Made by a program: the position numbers and the translations under genes
NCBI GenBank assembly: GCA_029861865.1
Contig: JAOTYL010000005.1
Location: forward strand, 62,001-126,000
Source: Myxococcales bacterium
Lineage (GTDB): Bacteria > Myxococcota_A > Polyangia > Polyangiales > Houyiibacteriaceae
DNA: 64,000 nt
Direction of reading: 5' to 3'
Part shown: positions 46,791 to 57,575 of the stretch, piece by piece
Position numbering within the stretch: the first letter of the stretch is position 1
Layout of the letters: every line of letters starts with the position of its first letter
The notes under the pieces: generated by a model
What the model was told of the DNA's origin: nothing
The model's input: only the letters and a program-made list of their open reading frames with translations
Database searches by the model: none

Positions 46791-47757
46791 TGCCCAGGCT
46801 CCGCTTTGCCGCTTCGATAATCGCTGGCACCTGGGGTAGCGCTGCATCCTCGAGGTGCTTCGCATACGGAATCGGTACTTCGCGCGTGCAGACGCGGGCG
46901 ATCGGTGCATCGAGCTCGTAGAAGGCTTCCTCGGCCAAGGTTGCGCTGATCTCCGACGCGAGGCTTCCGGTCTTCCACGCCTCGTCGATGACGACCGCAC
47001 GATGAGTGCGCGAGACGCTCGAGATGATCGCAGGTCGGTCGAGCGGCCGGAGGCTGCGCAGATCGATGACCTCCGCGCTGATCCGCTCCTTTTCGAGCTC
47101 CTCGGCCGCTGTCATGGCCTTGTGGACCGAGCCGCCATAGGCGATCAAGCTCACGTCGCTGCCGGGGTGCCTCACCGCTGCCTGCCAGGGCGAAGACGGC
47201 GTCGCCTTGGGGTCGAACGGTCCTTCGATCCCGTACAGCATCTGATGTTCGAAGATGAACACCGGGTCCGGGTCCTCGACCGCCGCGAGGAGCATGTCGT
47301 GCGCGTCTTGCACAGTCGCCGGCGCGAGCACCTTGATGCCCGGAATGTACGCATACCAGTTCTCCAGGCTGTGGGAGTGCTGCGCTGCGATCTGCTTGCC
47401 GGCGCCGGTCGCCATTCGCACCGCGATCGGCACCTCGAACTGCCCGCCCGACATGTGACGCATGACCGCAGCGTTGTTCACCACCTGGTCGAGGGCGAGC
47501 ATGCTGAAGTTCACGGTCATCACTTCCACGATGGGCCGCATCCCGCCTAGCGCCGCGCCGATGCCGGCGCCGACGAACGTGGACTCACAAAGTGGGGTGT
47601 CACGAATCCGGTCCTCGCCGAACTCCTCGAGAAGCCCTTTGCTCACTGCGTACGCACCGCCGTACCTGCCGACGTCCTCGCCCATCAAGAACACCCTCGA
47701 ATCCTCGAGGAGAAGCCGGCGTAGGGCCGTGCGAATCGCTTCTCGGTACGTGGTCAC
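46783..47757 (-). CDS. pyruvate dehydrogenase E1 beta subunit
   Basis: GTG start overlapping the E1a stop; [20 protein letters not shown]...[29 protein letters not shown]. Confidence 0.94.
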   Translation of the reverse strand: MTTYREAIRTALRRLLLEDSRVFLMGEDVGRYGGAYAVSKGLLEEFGEDRIRDTPLCESTFVGAGIGAALGGMRPIVEVMTVNFSMLALDQVVNNAAVMRHMSGGQFEVPIAVRMATGAGKQIAAQHSHSLENWYAYIPGIKVLAPATVQDAHDMLLAAVEDPDPVFIFEHQMLYGIEGPFDPKATPSSPWQAAVRHPGSDVSLIAYGGSVHKAMTAAEELEKERISAEVIDLRSLRPLDRPAIISSVSRTHRAVVIDEAWKTGSLASEISATLAEEAFYELDAPIARVCTREVPIPYAKHLEDAALPQVPAIIEAAKRSLGNG

Positions 47758-48731
47758 GACAGATCCCTCGCATACGTGTGGCGGGCGAGGTCGTCGATCG
47801 ACTCCCATTCGCCTTCCTCAGCAAACTGTACGGCTTCTTCGATTTCCCTCGCGACTTCCTGCTCGATCGTTTCGATGTCCGCACCGGTGATCAAAGTCGC
47901 CCCGAGCGCCCGCTCCTTGAGCTGCTCGATCGGGTCGAGTTTCTTCCACTCCTCGACTTCCGCCTTCGACCGGTAGAGCTCCGCGTCGTACATGGAATGC
48001 GCACGAAACCGATAGGTGCGAAGCTCGACGAAACGCGGCTCGCCGGTTTCACGGACCGATTCGGCGGCGTTGTGCACGACGCGTTCGACCGCGACGACAT
48101 CCATCCCGTCGACCGTCTCCGAGTGAACCCCATAGGCGGGCGGATTGTTGACGATGTCGTCATCGGAGACATGACGGTCGAAAGCGGTACCCATGGCATA
48201 CCTGTTGTTTTCACAGAGGAACAAGACCGGCAGCTTCCAAAGAGCGGCGAGGTTGAGTGCCTCGTGGAACTCCCCCTCGTCGGTAGCGCCATCACCGAAG
48301 AAGCAAGCGGTCACACGCGATTCACCCTTCATCTTGTCAGCAAGCGCCAACCCGACTGCAATCGGCAGCCCACCACCAACGATCGCATGACCTCCGTAGA
48401 ATCTGCGTTCGAGCGAGAATAGATGCATAGAACCGCCGCGACCTCCAGAACAGCCGTTCGCCTTTCCATACATCTCGGCCATGATCTCACCGGCGGGAAT
48501 GCCCCGAACCAGCGCGTGACCGTGTTCGCGATAGGTCGCCACTACGTTGTCGTCATCGCGGAGCGCACGCATCGCACCTACCCCAACCGCTTCCTCGCCG
48601 ATGTACAGATGTAAGAAGCCTCGGATTTTCTGCTGTGAGTAGAGCTCGGCGCTCTCCTCCTCTAGCCGCCGGATGCGAAGCATCTGGGACAAGAGATCGA
48701 GGGCATCATCACGCGAGATATCGATGCTCAA
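47754..48731 (-). CDS. pyruvate dehydrogenase E1 alpha subunit
   Basis: [57 protein letters not shown] ThDP motif. Confidence 0.95.
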   Translation of the reverse strand: MSIDISRDDALDLLSQMLRIRRLEEESAELYSQQKIRGFLHLYIGEEAVGVGAMRALRDDDNVVATYREHGHALVRGIPAGEIMAEMYGKANGCSGGRGGSMHLFSLERRFYGGHAIVGGGLPIAVGLALADKMKGESRVTACFFGDGATDEGEFHEALNLAALWKLPVLFLCENNRYAMGTAFDRHVSDDDIVNNPPAYGVHSETVDGMDVVAVERVVHNAAESVRETGEPRFVELRTYRFRAHSMYDAELYRSKAEVEEWKKLDPIEQLKERALGATLITGADIETIEQEVAREIEEAVQFAEEGEWESIDDLARHTYARDLS

Positions 48732-50485
48732 CTGCTTCCTCCTTCAAGTGTCGACGTATCTCCCTCGGGCAAGCCGAGCTCGCGAGCTTTCAGCAAGCGT
48801 CGCATGATCTTTCCGCTTCGCGTCTTGGGAAGGCTTTCGGTGAAGTCGATCTCGCGTGGCGCCGCAGTTCCCAAGTTCTTTCGACCAAACCCTAGAAGCT
48901 CCTTTTGTAGCTCCGCGCTCCATTGTCGACCGGGCTGCAAGCTGACGAAGGCCTTGATGATCGTGCCGGCCACGGGGTCGGGCTTGCCGATCACCCCGAC
49001 CTCGGCGACGGCAGGATGCCGCATGATCACGCTTTCGACTTCGAACGGTCCGATCAGGTGCCCAGCCGATTTGATCACATCGTCGGCACGCCCGACAAAC
49101 CAGTAGTACCCTTCCTCGTCGCGGCGCGCGAGGTCGCCCGTTAGGTACCAGCCATCTCGAAAGCAGGCATCGTATCGGTCCTGGTTGTTCCAATAGCCTC
49201 GAAATAGCGACGGCCAGTCGGGGCGAAGGGCGAGCTCGCCGTCCTTTTTCGGGTCGTCCACCGCGTGAAGTCGACCGTCGTCGCCCTCGCGGACGATCGC
49301 CGCGGTGATGCCGGGCATGGGCTTTCCCATCGAGCCGGGCTTCACGTCCATCGAGGCGTAGTTGGAGATCATGATCCCGCCGGTTTCGGTCTGCCACCAG
49401 TTGTCGTGAAACGGTTTTCCAAACACCTCGTAACCCCAAACCACCGCCTGAGGATTCAGAGGCTCACCAACGCTTGCCATGAAGCGAAGGTTGGAGAGGT
49501 CTCTGCTTCGTGGAAGCTCAGGACCCGACCGCATGAGCATGCGAATCGCTGTCGGGGCCGTGTACCAGACCTGTACCCGCTCCTCTTCGAGGATTCCGTA
49601 CCAGCGCTGGGGATCGAACTCGGCCTCGTCGACAACCATCGTCACGCGATTCACGAGCGGCGCGGTGATCCCGTACGAGGTTCCGGTGACCCATCCTGGG
49701 TCGGCGGTGCACCAATAGATGTCTCCGGGACGGAGGTCGAGCGCCAGCTTGCCGGTCACGTAGTGAGTGAGCACCGCTTCGTGCACGTGTAAGGCGCCCT
49801 TCGGTGTTCCGGTGGTGCCGCTCGTGAAGTGCAAGAGTGCGGGCATCTCGGGATCTGTCGGGGCGATTCGATACTCGGCCGAGGCATTACCCATGGCGTC
49901 GTTCCAGTCGATCGTGCCCTTGGGGGCCTTCGGCTTCGGGTCGGGAAGGATGATCACGTGCTCGAGCGTCGGTACGCGGTCGCGAATCTGTGCCACGCGG
50001 CGTCGATAAAGGCGCTCGGTGGTGAAGAGCACCTTGGCCTCGCCGAGCTGTAACCGCTCAGCGATGGGCTCAGGCCCGAATGCAGAAAAGAGCGGGCAGA
50101 AGATCGCGCGGTGCTTCAACGCGCCGAGGGCACAGACGTAAAGCTCCGGGATGCGTCCCGCGAGGGAGTAGACTCGTTCTCCAGCCTCGACGCCGAGGCT
50201 CGCGAGGACGTTGGCCAGCTGATTTGTGAGCCGTTCGAGATCGGCATACGTGATCTCCTTGCGCGCTCCCGCCTTGCCGCGCCAGATCACTGCGGTCTGA
50301 CTGCCATGCCCGCTTCGAACGTGGCGGTCGACCGCCTCGTAAGCGATGTTGAGCCCGCCGTCAGGCAAGCCATCGAGCTCATGTCTTGACGCTTCCCACG
50401 AAAAAGACGCTCGCGCCTGTTCATAGTCGACGAGGTTCGGAGGCCCGTCAACGGCGGCTGCGCGCTTCTCGATACGCGTAGTCAT
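48728..50485 (-). CDS. acetyl-CoA synthetase (AMP-forming acetate--CoA ligase)
   Basis: [81 protein letters not shown]. Confidence 0.93.
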   Translation of the reverse strand: MTTRIEKRAAAVDGPPNLVDYEQARASFSWEASRHELDGLPDGGLNIAYEAVDRHVRSGHGSQTAVIWRGKAGARKEITYADLERLTNQLANVLASLGVEAGERVYSLAGRIPELYVCALGALKHRAIFCPLFSAFGPEPIAERLQLGEAKVLFTTERLYRRRVAQIRDRVPTLEHVIILPDPKPKAPKGTIDWNDAMGNASAEYRIAPTDPEMPALLHFTSGTTGTPKGALHVHEAVLTHYVTGKLALDLRPGDIYWCTADPGWVTGTSYGITAPLVNRVTMVVDEAEFDPQRWYGILEEERVQVWYTAPTAIRMLMRSGPELPRSRDLSNLRFMASVGEPLNPQAVVWGYEVFGKPFHDNWWQTETGGIMISNYASMDVKPGSMGKPMPGITAAIVREGDDGRLHAVDDPKKDGELALRPDWPSLFRGYWNNQDRYDACFRDGWYLTGDLARRDEEGYYWFVGRADDVIKSAGHLIGPFEVESVIMRHPAVAEVGVIGKPDPVAGTIIKAFVSLQPGRQWSAELQKELLGFGRKNLGTAAPREIDFTESLPKTRSGKIMRRLLKARELGLPEGDTSTLEGGSS

Positions 50486-50487
50486 GC

Positions 50488-50730
50488 TCACCGTCCTCGG
50501 AGGATCTGTTGATACAAGCGATTGGTGACCGCATCCTGAAAAGGAAGAATGGACTTGCCGTAAACCCAGTCCTCGTTGAGGGCTTTCAGCCACTCCGTCG
50601 TGACGTCTTCGGGTTCGAGGCCAGCGGCGCGAATGGCAGCCACGAGCTCGATCGGTCGTCGAACCGGCGTGCCGTCCGCGTAGATTCGTGAAAATGAGGC
50701 GTATATCGACTTGAGTTGGTCTTCGTTCAT
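50488..50730 (-). CDS. conserved-looking small protein, 80 aa, unknown function
   Basis: [85 protein letters not shown] overlap with ppsA stop and 3 nt from acs start. Confidence 0.72.
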   Translation of the reverse strand: MNEDQLKSIYASFSRIYADGTPVRRPIELVAAIRAAGLEPEDVTTEWLKALNEDWVYGKSILPFQDAVTNRLYQQILRGR

Positions 50731-53024
50731 CAGTGCTCTCCGTGGCGTGCTGCATCGAGAAGCATTCGTCGCTCGGCCGAAGCGATGACCTGTCTCGTAC
50801 GGGGGACCGCGTCGGGATTCACCGAAATCGATGTGATACCAAAACGGACCAGCTTCTCGGCAAAGTCGGGACGATTGGATGGAGCCTGTCCGCAGAGCGA
50901 CGAAGTCAGGCCGCATTCCTCGGCGGTCCGGACAATCCGTTGGATCGCCCACAAAACGGCTTCATCGGCCTCATCGAAGAGCTCGGCGCAGATCGAGGAA
51001 TCGCGGTCGACTCCGAGCATCAGCTGAGTCAGGTCGTTCGATCCGATCGAAACCCCGTGAATGCCCAGTTTCGCGTAGTCCGGGATCCGATAGACGATCG
51101 AGGGCACCTCCGCCATGACCCAACGAAGGAGCCCGTAGTCGTGCCCGAGACGATGCTTGTCGATCCGTTCGAGGCAGGCTTCGAGCTCCCACGTGGTTCG
51201 GACGAAAGGAATCATGACGTTCACGTTGGGCGAGGCCTCGCGCACGCGCGCCAAGATTTCCAGCTCCAGATCGAAGAGCTCGGGGTCCTTCACATAGCGA
51301 TAGCAGCCGCGATACCCGATCATCGGGTTCTCTTCGTGGGGCTCGTATTGCTCCGCGCCGCGGAGTGCGCTGAACTCGTTTGTTCGAAAGTCATAGGTTC
51401 GATAGATCACGGGCCTGGGGAAGAAGGGCCTCGCGATCTGGAGGACCGACTCGGTCATCTTGGCGACGAACTCTTCAGAGCCGCCCTCGGCGATCAGGGC
51501 CTTCGGATGAACGCCGTTGAGCGCATCGGTAATCATGAACTCCGCGCGCAGCAGACCGACGCCATCCACCGGCAACGCAGCCGCCTCTTGGGCGGCATCG
51601 GCAATCGCGAGGTTCACGTACAGTCGCGTCGCCAGTGGCTCGAGCGTCATTTCCGGCGCCGCGGTCGCCATGGGCCTGACGTCGGTCGGTGCGGACGAAA
51701 GGCTCGTCTCTGCGCCCGCCAGCACCTCGCCTAGGCTCCCGTCGACGGTAACCGCCTGTGAGCTCCGAAGAAGCCGCGTCGCGTTGCCGGTGCCGACCAC
51801 ACACGGAATGCGCAGCTCGCGACTGACGATTGCCGCGTGGCACGTCACACCCCCTTCGTCCGTAACCAGAGCCCCAGCGTGACGCATCACCGGCACCCAA
51901 TCCGGGCTCGTCATCTCTGCCACGAGGATCTCGTCTTTCGCGATTTGCGCTTCCGGCTGGAGCTTTTTCATGACGCGGACCCTTCCGGACGCGCGCCCAG
52001 GCGATGCTCCGAGGCCCCGGACCAATCGGGTACCAGGCTCCGCCTCGAGCGTCGTGATGGGACGCGACTGGACGATGTAAAGCGAGCCGTTCTCGATAGC
52101 CCATTCGATGTCTTGGGGGCTCCCGTAGTGCTGCTCGATCCGAAGCCCGAGCGTGGCGATCTCGAGCACCCGAGCATCGTCGAGCACGCGGAGCTCTCGC
52201 TCGTCGGTCGGCACGTCGACTCGGCTCTGAGCTCCGTCCGGCCCCCACACGATCTTGTGCGACTTGCTTCCGATGCGTGCGCTCAGGAGTTGGACGTCGA
52301 AATTCGAAAGATCGGGTGATCGCGACACGACATAGGTGTCGGGCTCGACCTGTCCTCCAACCACGACTTCGCCGAGACCATAGGCGGCCTCGACCAGCAT
52401 GCGTCCCGTGTCCCGCGAAATGGGATCGACCGTGAACATCACCCCGGCTGCATCCGAGTCGACCATCTTCTGTATCACGACCGCGATCGTGGGCTCATCG
52501 GTCAACCCAAGGCTGTGCCGATACGCAACCACCCGGGGACTCCAAAGCGACGCCCAGCAATCGACGATGCGGTCGATCAACTTGGCCCCGTCGACGTTCG
52601 TGAAAGATTCATTCATCCCGGCGAAAGATGCCTCTGCGGTATCCTCCGCAGTCGCCGATGACCTCACTGCGACGCGAACACCAGGGCCGAGCGCCTCGAA
52701 CGCCTCTCGCACTTGAGACTGAACGTCTTCGGGGATGCCCGCCTTTTGGACGATGGCCCGAAGCTCTTGGGATACCAGCTTGAGCGCGGCCGAGTCGTCG
52801 AGCTCGGCGCTGCCCACGATGTCGAGGACTCGCTGGCGACAACCCGCCAGGTCGAGTGCGTGCAAGTAGGCCTGACCGGTCACGACGAACCCCGGCGGTA
52901 CGGGCAAACCAGCGGCCATCAGCTCGCCGAGATTCGCCCCCTTGCCTCCGGCCACGGGCGTGTCGGCGCGTCCCAACGTCGAAAAAGCTCGAATGAATCC
53001 GAAATCGCTCTTGCTCGCCGCCAT
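50730..53024 (-). CDS. ppsA: phosphoenolpyruvate synthase
   Basis: [88 protein letters not shown]. Confidence 0.93.
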   Translation of the reverse strand: MAASKSDFGFIRAFSTLGRADTPVAGGKGANLGELMAAGLPVPPGFVVTGQAYLHALDLAGCRQRVLDIVGSAELDDSAALKLVSQELRAIVQKAGIPEDVQSQVREAFEALGPGVRVAVRSSATAEDTAEASFAGMNESFTNVDGAKLIDRIVDCWASLWSPRVVAYRHSLGLTDEPTIAVVIQKMVDSDAAGVMFTVDPISRDTGRMLVEAAYGLGEVVVGGQVEPDTYVVSRSPDLSNFDVQLLSARIGSKSHKIVWGPDGAQSRVDVPTDERELRVLDDARVLEIATLGLRIEQHYGSPQDIEWAIENGSLYIVQSRPITTLEAEPGTRLVRGLGASPGRASGRVRVMKKLQPEAQIAKDEILVAEMTSPDWVPVMRHAGALVTDEGGVTCHAAIVSRELRIPCVVGTGNATRLLRSSQAVTVDGSLGEVLAGAETSLSSAPTDVRPMATAAPEMTLEPLATRLYVNLAIADAAQEAAALPVDGVGLLRAEFMITDALNGVHPKALIAEGGSEEFVAKMTESVLQIARPFFPRPVIYRTYDFRTNEFSALRGAEQYEPHEENPMIGYRGCYRYVKDPELFDLELEILARVREASPNVNVMIPFVRTTWELEACLERIDKHRLGHDYGLLRWVMAEVPSIVYRIPDYAKLGIHGVSIGSNDLTQLMLGVDRDSSICAELFDEADEAVLWAIQRIVRTAEECGLTSSLCGQAPSNRPDFAEKLVRFGITSISVNPDAVPRTRQVIASAERRMLLDAARHGEH

Positions 53025-53189
53025 GCTTTCACCGTACATGCATCGAGCGGGCCAAGATACGCGACCACATAGGCGCCACGCTACCCCGGGAATTCCTAGA
53101 CGCCGACGAAATCAGGCCGTGCGCAAATTGCGCGCGCGCCCGGGTGGCACGCGAACACGGTGCACCTCTCGGACCCTGCGGCTCGGCAA

Positions 53190-53435
53190 TTACTCGAGGA
53201 TGTCGAGAATGGCGCGCTTGTGGAGGCGAGCTGAGGTGGCCGCGAGCAAGGTTCGCATGGCACGCGCCGTGCGACCCTCTTTCCCGATCACCTTGCCGAG
53301 GTCGTCCGGCGCCACGGTGAGCTCCAGCACGACGGCTCGGTCTTCTTCGACGACGTTCACCTCGACGGCGTCCGGATCGTCCACCAGTGAGCTGGCGATG
53401 TAAGCGATCAGGTCCTGCAGTCGGTCTCCTGCCAC
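53190..53435 (-). CDS. khpA: KH-domain RNA-binding protein (KhpA/YlqC)
   Basis: GTG start; LQDLIAYIASSLVDDPDAVEVNVVEEDRAVVLELTVAPDDLGKVIGKEGRTARAMRTLLAA; directly after rpsP. Confidence 0.92.
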   Translation of the reverse strand: MAGDRLQDLIAYIASSLVDDPDAVEVNVVEEDRAVVLELTVAPDDLGKVIGKEGRTARAMRTLLAATSARLHKRAILDILE

Positions 53436-53446
53436 GGTACCCTCGC

Positions 53447-53707
53447 TCAAGAAACCTCGCCGCTCGGTGCGGCCTTCTTGTGCTCTTTGACGACGTCGCG
53501 CACACGGTCGCTCACCTGCGCGCCAACTCCGACCCAATAGTCGAGACGCGGGTAGTCAACCTTGGCCTCCGCGATCGGACGGCTGGGGTCGTAAGTGCCG
53601 ATCTGCTCGATGAACCGCCCGTCTCGAGAGCTCTCTTTATCGGTAACCACGATGTGATAATAGGGACGCTTCTTCGCGCCGGCACGTCTCAGTCGAACCT
53701 TGACCAT
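53447..53707 (-). CDS. rpsP: 30S ribosomal protein S16
   Basis: MVKVRLRRAGAKKRPYYHIVVTDKESSRDGRFIEQIGTYDP. Confidence 0.97.
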   Translation of the reverse strand: MVKVRLRRAGAKKRPYYHIVVTDKESSRDGRFIEQIGTYDPSRPIAEAKVDYPRLDYWVGVGAQVSDRVRDVVKEHKKAAPSGEVS

Positions 53708-53837
53708 GGACTCCTCGTAAAAAGGCGGGAAGCCCCGCCAAAAGCGACCGGAAGCTAGTCAGCGTATGCCCCTGCGTCAAGCCGCGAGCGCCGCTCCTGT
53801 TTTTGCGGTTGGCCACACGGTTGCTAGAACCTCAAGA

Positions 53838-55355
53838 ATGCGATGCTTGCTCGTCGTTCTGGCACTCGGCTTGGCTGCCGGCTGCAGTCGCGGCCAATCG
53901 AGGGAAGCTCCGGATGGGAAACCTAGCCCCACGCTGCGCCTGGCCGTCGTGACGGACCTCAAAGGTTATCTCGAGCCTTGTGGCTGTACGAGCCGCCCGC
54001 TCGGCGGCATCGACCGGCTTGCCGCCCAGATCCGGGCCCTCCGCGGCAGCTCCGTGCCGCTGGTGGTGTTGATGGCCGGCGACCTGTTCTTCGATACCGA
54101 TGCCCTCGAGCCGACGCGGGTAGACCAGGCGAACCGGAACGCCAGCACGCTCCTCGAGATCCTCGATCGATTGGAGGTCGACGTAGCGCTACCCGGCCGG
54201 CGCGACCGAGCGCAGCCACGAGAACAGATCGCCCGCTTGCAGACCGCGTCGGAGTTTCCGTGGCTGGCCATGAAGAAGGGCGATACCGAAGTCGTGCGGA
54301 TCAAGGCTGGTGGGCTTCGCGTTGCTGTTGTGGGTGCGCGCCCGGGTGCTGAGCGAGACGTCGTGATGGCAGCGGTTGGCACTGCGCAGGCCAAGACCGA
54401 CTTGACGATTGCGCTGGTCTACGGCTCGCGGCGGGATGCCAATCGGATCGGAGCGATCGACGGTGTCGACTTCGTCGTGCACGGTGGGCTCGATCAAGAC
54501 GCGCCCGTCCCGCCCCACCGAGCGGGCGATGCGTGGGTCTTGCATGCCGGGCGGCAGGGCCAAGGGCTCACCGTCATCGACGTGTACCGCAAGACCGACG
54601 AAGCATTCACGGACCTGAGTGACTGGTCGCGAAAGGAACGAATTCGTCAGCTCGATGCACAGATCACGGACTTGTCGGGAAAAATATCGGAGTGGGAAAG
54701 ATCGGAGGTCGATCCGGCAGACCTGCGTGCGCAATCCGATCGGCTCGCAGAGCTCAAGACCCAGCGCGAAGCGCTAAACGGGCCTCCGCCGTCAACGCAG
54801 GGCAATGCCTTCGACGCGAAGTGGGTAGAGCTGCCAAAGGAAGCCCCGACGGACGAAGAGGTGACCAGGTTGATGAGGGAGCACGATAAGGCGGTCAATC
54901 AAGCCAATCGTGAAGCATTCGCTGACTTGGCTCCTCGCGCGCTCGGTCCCGACGACATCGCCTACGTCGGAAGCGCGGCCTGCGGCACATGCCATAACCC
55001 CGCCTACGTCTGGTGGCAGTCGCATCCGCACGGCCACGCGTACCTCACGCTGCAAACTCGCAACAAAGAGTTCAACCTCGACTGCGTTGGCTGTCACGTG
55101 ACTGGCTATGACCAGCCAGGTGGCTCCACCGTGACGCACAACTTGGATGGCGCGTTGGTCAATGTAGGCTGCGAGAGCTGCCACGGCCCCGGCGCCGCGC
55201 ATACTGAGAATCCCGAGATCGGCATGGTTGCGGACGCGCCCGAGTCGACCTGCCTGCCCTGTCACAACGAAGAGCACAGCGATCAGTTCGACTATGACAC
55301 GTACAGGAAGACGCTGATCGTACCTGGCCACGGGCTTCCACCCGCCCAACCATGA
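53838..55355 (+). CDS. lipoprotein: UshA-like metallophosphoesterase-type N-terminus fused to a tetraheme cytochrome c-554-like domain
   Basis: Lipobox AAGCSRG; YLEPCGCTSRPLGGIDRLAAQI; CxxCH at CGTCH, CVGCH, CESCH, CLPCH. Confidence 0.85.
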   Translation: MRCLLVVLALGLAAGCSRGQSREAPDGKPSPTLRLAVVTDLKGYLEPCGCTSRPLGGIDRLAAQIRALRGSSVPLVVLMAGDLFFDTDALEPTRVDQANRNASTLLEILDRLEVDVALPGRRDRAQPREQIARLQTASEFPWLAMKKGDTEVVRIKAGGLRVAVVGARPGAERDVVMAAVGTAQAKTDLTIALVYGSRRDANRIGAIDGVDFVVHGGLDQDAPVPPHRAGDAWVLHAGRQGQGLTVIDVYRKTDEAFTDLSDWSRKERIRQLDAQITDLSGKISEWERSEVDPADLRAQSDRLAELKTQREALNGPPPSTQGNAFDAKWVELPKEAPTDEEVTRLMREHDKAVNQANREAFADLAPRALGPDDIAYVGSAACGTCHNPAYVWWQSHPHGHAYLTLQTRNKEFNLDCVGCHVTGYDQPGGSTVTHNLDGALVNVGCESCHGPGAAHTENPEIGMVADAPESTCLPCHNEEHSDQFDYDTYRKTLIVPGHGLPPAQP

Positions 55356-55368
55356 GCGGCAGCTGGAG

Positions 55369-56133
55369 CTAGCGAAAACGCTGCTCGGGTCCTGAGGGCG
55401 CGTAGACCTGGTATGCGAAAAGCGGGCGGGTGCCGTCTGGGATGAAGCCGTGGACGGTTTGTGGCGGCACGTGAACGAATGTGCCCGGGCGGATCGCGCG
55501 CGTCTGGTCGCCGACCCGCATCGTGCCCGAGCCGTCTTGAATCCAAAGCACTTCGGCCGAGCTTTCGTGAATGTGTTCTGGCACCCCAAGCGTCGGATCG
55601 GCGGTGAGCGTTCCAAGGCTTGCAACGGACGGTCCGTTCCGAACGCCGTCGAGATAGATCATCACCGAAAGGCGCCCCCCGGCATGGGCGAAAGGTCCGC
55701 TTCGCTCGGGATCGGAAAGGATCGCCTGTTGGGATCGCGCCGGGCACGACGGATCCTTCGGTGCGGCTCCCCAGTCGACCTGATCGTTCGGAGCCTCTTT
55801 CGAGAGCGCTGCCACCGCGAAGATCACGGTAACACCATCGGACATCCCTTGGAGCAGCGTTGGAGCGTGAAAGCGGGCCGCCCTCCCCGTTTCGAGCCGC
55901 GTGAGGCCCATGCGCGCGGTGCCCTTCTCGACGAATACCAAGACCTCCTGGCAGGGGCTCGCCTCGAACCGGAAGGTCTGCGAAGGGCCGAGGTGCACCT
56001 TTGCCATGCTGACCCCGAACTCGCTCCCGAGAACCTGGAAGCGGGACATGGCTTCGTGCAGTGTCTCTGGCTGCCCACCCCGTGTGCAGGCGATCAGCGC
56101 CATGGTGGCGAGCCCGAGTAGGAGCGGCTTCAT
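55369..56133 (-). CDS. cupin-domain lipoprotein
   Basis: LIACTRG lipobox; [46 protein letters not shown] cupin. Confidence 0.8.
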   Translation of the reverse strand: MKPLLLGLATMALIACTRGGQPETLHEAMSRFQVLGSEFGVSMAKVHLGPSQTFRFEASPCQEVLVFVEKGTARMGLTRLETGRAARFHAPTLLQGMSDGVTVIFAVAALSKEAPNDQVDWGAAPKDPSCPARSQQAILSDPERSGPFAHAGGRLSVMIYLDGVRNGPSVASLGTLTADPTLGVPEHIHESSAEVLWIQDGSGTMRVGDQTRAIRPGTFVHVPPQTVHGFIPDGTRPLFAYQVYAPSGPEQRFR

Positions 56134-56543
56134 GCCCCGAGAGACCTGGGGGTCACGTTCGCACGCACCCATTCGATGATCTCTTCGAGTGGCGCGCCGG
56201 GGGTGAAGATGGCTCCCACCCCTCGCGCTCGTAGCGCGTCGGCGTCTTCCTCGGGCACGATCCCCCCGCCAAACAAGATGATGTCGTCACCACCCCGTTC
56301 CGCGAGCGCGTCGAGAACCGCCGGAAAGAGGGTATTGTGGGCGCCGGACATGATCGAGAGGCCGACGGCATCGACGTCTTCTTGCACCGCGGCAACCGCG
56401 ATCATCTCGGGCGTCTGATGAAGCCCCGTGTAGACGACCTCGAAGCCCGCATCACGGAGCGCTCGGGCCACGACTTTCGCTCCGCGATCGTGCCCATCGA
56501 GCCCGGGCTTGGCGACGAGGATACGGATCTTGGGGGCGGCCAC
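56130..56543 (-). CDS. methylmalonyl-CoA mutase-type cobalamin-binding (small/C-terminal) subunit
   Basis: [40 protein letters not shown] (DxHxxG); GLSIMSGAH. Confidence 0.92.
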   Translation of the reverse strand: MAAPKIRILVAKPGLDGHDRGAKVVARALRDAGFEVVYTGLHQTPEMIAVAAVQEDVDAVGLSIMSGAHNTLFPAVLDALAERGGDDIILFGGGIVPEEDADALRARGVGAIFTPGAPLEEIIEWVRANVTPRSLGA

Positions 56544-56603
56544 GGCAAGAGGTGTAGTGCAGCCACAGTGTCAGTGCCAGTGGCAGCGACAGCGCCATTC
56601 TGA

Positions 56604-57575
56604 ATGTACAGCGTCAATCGGGTTGCGGGTTCTTGGGGTTTGTGGTTCCGATCTCTCGTGCTTTGGCCGTTGTCCTCCGTTCGCAGTGTGCATGCCGAGG
56701 TGCCCGATGTTCGTCCTCAGGTCGAGGCGTGGTGCGAAGCCGAGGGGATCGCGCGGCCGTCCGACGTCATGGTGGCGGACTTCTACGTACCGATGGCCCG
56801 ATGGATCGCCGAGCACGTCGTCGACCGGACGGTGGTCGTCGGGCTGAGCGGCGCGCAAGGGACCGGCAAGTCCGCACTCGCTCGGCTCACGAAAGTGCTC
56901 CTCGAGCAGATCTTTGGGCTTCGTGTCGCGATCCTGTCGCTCGACGACCTCTATCTCAGCAAGGCCGCACGCCAGCACCGCGCCGAAACCTTCCATCCCC
57001 TGCTCCTGACGCGCGGTGTTCCCGGTACGCACGATGTCGAGCTCGGTCTTCAGGTCCTAAGAAGCCTTCGGGCGGGCGAAACCATCGCCTTACCACGTTT
57101 CGATAAGGCCACGGACGAGCCCTACCCCAAGTTCAAATGGCCGATCTGGAACGGTCCGTGTGACGTCGTTCTGTTCGAGGGTTGGTGCGTGGGCGCGCGA
57201 CCCCAGCGCGGCGATGAGCTAGAAGCGCCGGTCAACGGTCTCGAACGGCTCGAGGATTCAAACGGCAATTGGCGGTGGTACGTGAACCGGCAGCTTGCAG
57301 GCGCCTACCAGACACTCTTCGCCGAGCTCGACTTGCTGATCTTGTTGAGGCCGCGCGACTTTGACCGCGTGTATGCATGGCGTGAAGAGCAGGAAGCTCG
57401 GCTTCGAGCTGCGGGAGGCCCCGAGGTGATGACGCCCACCGCTGTGCGGCGCTTCGTCATGCACTTTGAGCGGCTGACACGCTTCATCTGGGAGGAGATG
57501 CCCGGCAGGGCAGACGCGGTCATCCACCTCGGAGACCACCACTTGCCGGTCGAGGTCGATCTCGGTGATGCGTAG
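56604..57575 (+). CDS. P-loop kinase, plant-type D-glycerate 3-kinase-like
   Basis: VVVGLSGAQGTGKSALARL Walker A; SLDDLYLSKAARQ; VVLFEGWCVGARPQ. Start uncertain. Confidence 0.78.
   Translation: MYSVNRVAGSWGLWFRSLVLWPLSSVRSVHAEVPDVRPQVEAWCEAEGIARPSDVMVADFYVPMARWIAEHVVDRTVVVGLSGAQGTGKSALARLTKVLLEQIFGLRVAILSLDDLYLSKAARQHRAETFHPLLLTRGVPGTHDVELGLQVLRSLRAGETIALPRFDKATDEPYPKFKWPIWNGPCDVVLFEGWCVGARPQRGDELEAPVNGLERLEDSNGNWRWYVNRQLAGAYQTLFAELDLLILLRPRDFDRVYAWREEQEARLRAAGGPEVMTPTAVRRFVMHFERLTRFIWEEMPGRADAVIHLGDHHLPVEVDLGDA

Noticed and set aside
50733-51734. 333-aa plus-strand ORF antisense to ppsA
   Set aside because: Shadow ORF; ppsA frame has PEP-synthase catalytic motifs.
53107-53128. GCGCAAATTGCGC palindrome between khpA and ppsA
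   Set aside because: Short and GC-biased; insufficient to call a regulatory site or integration scar without comparative data.
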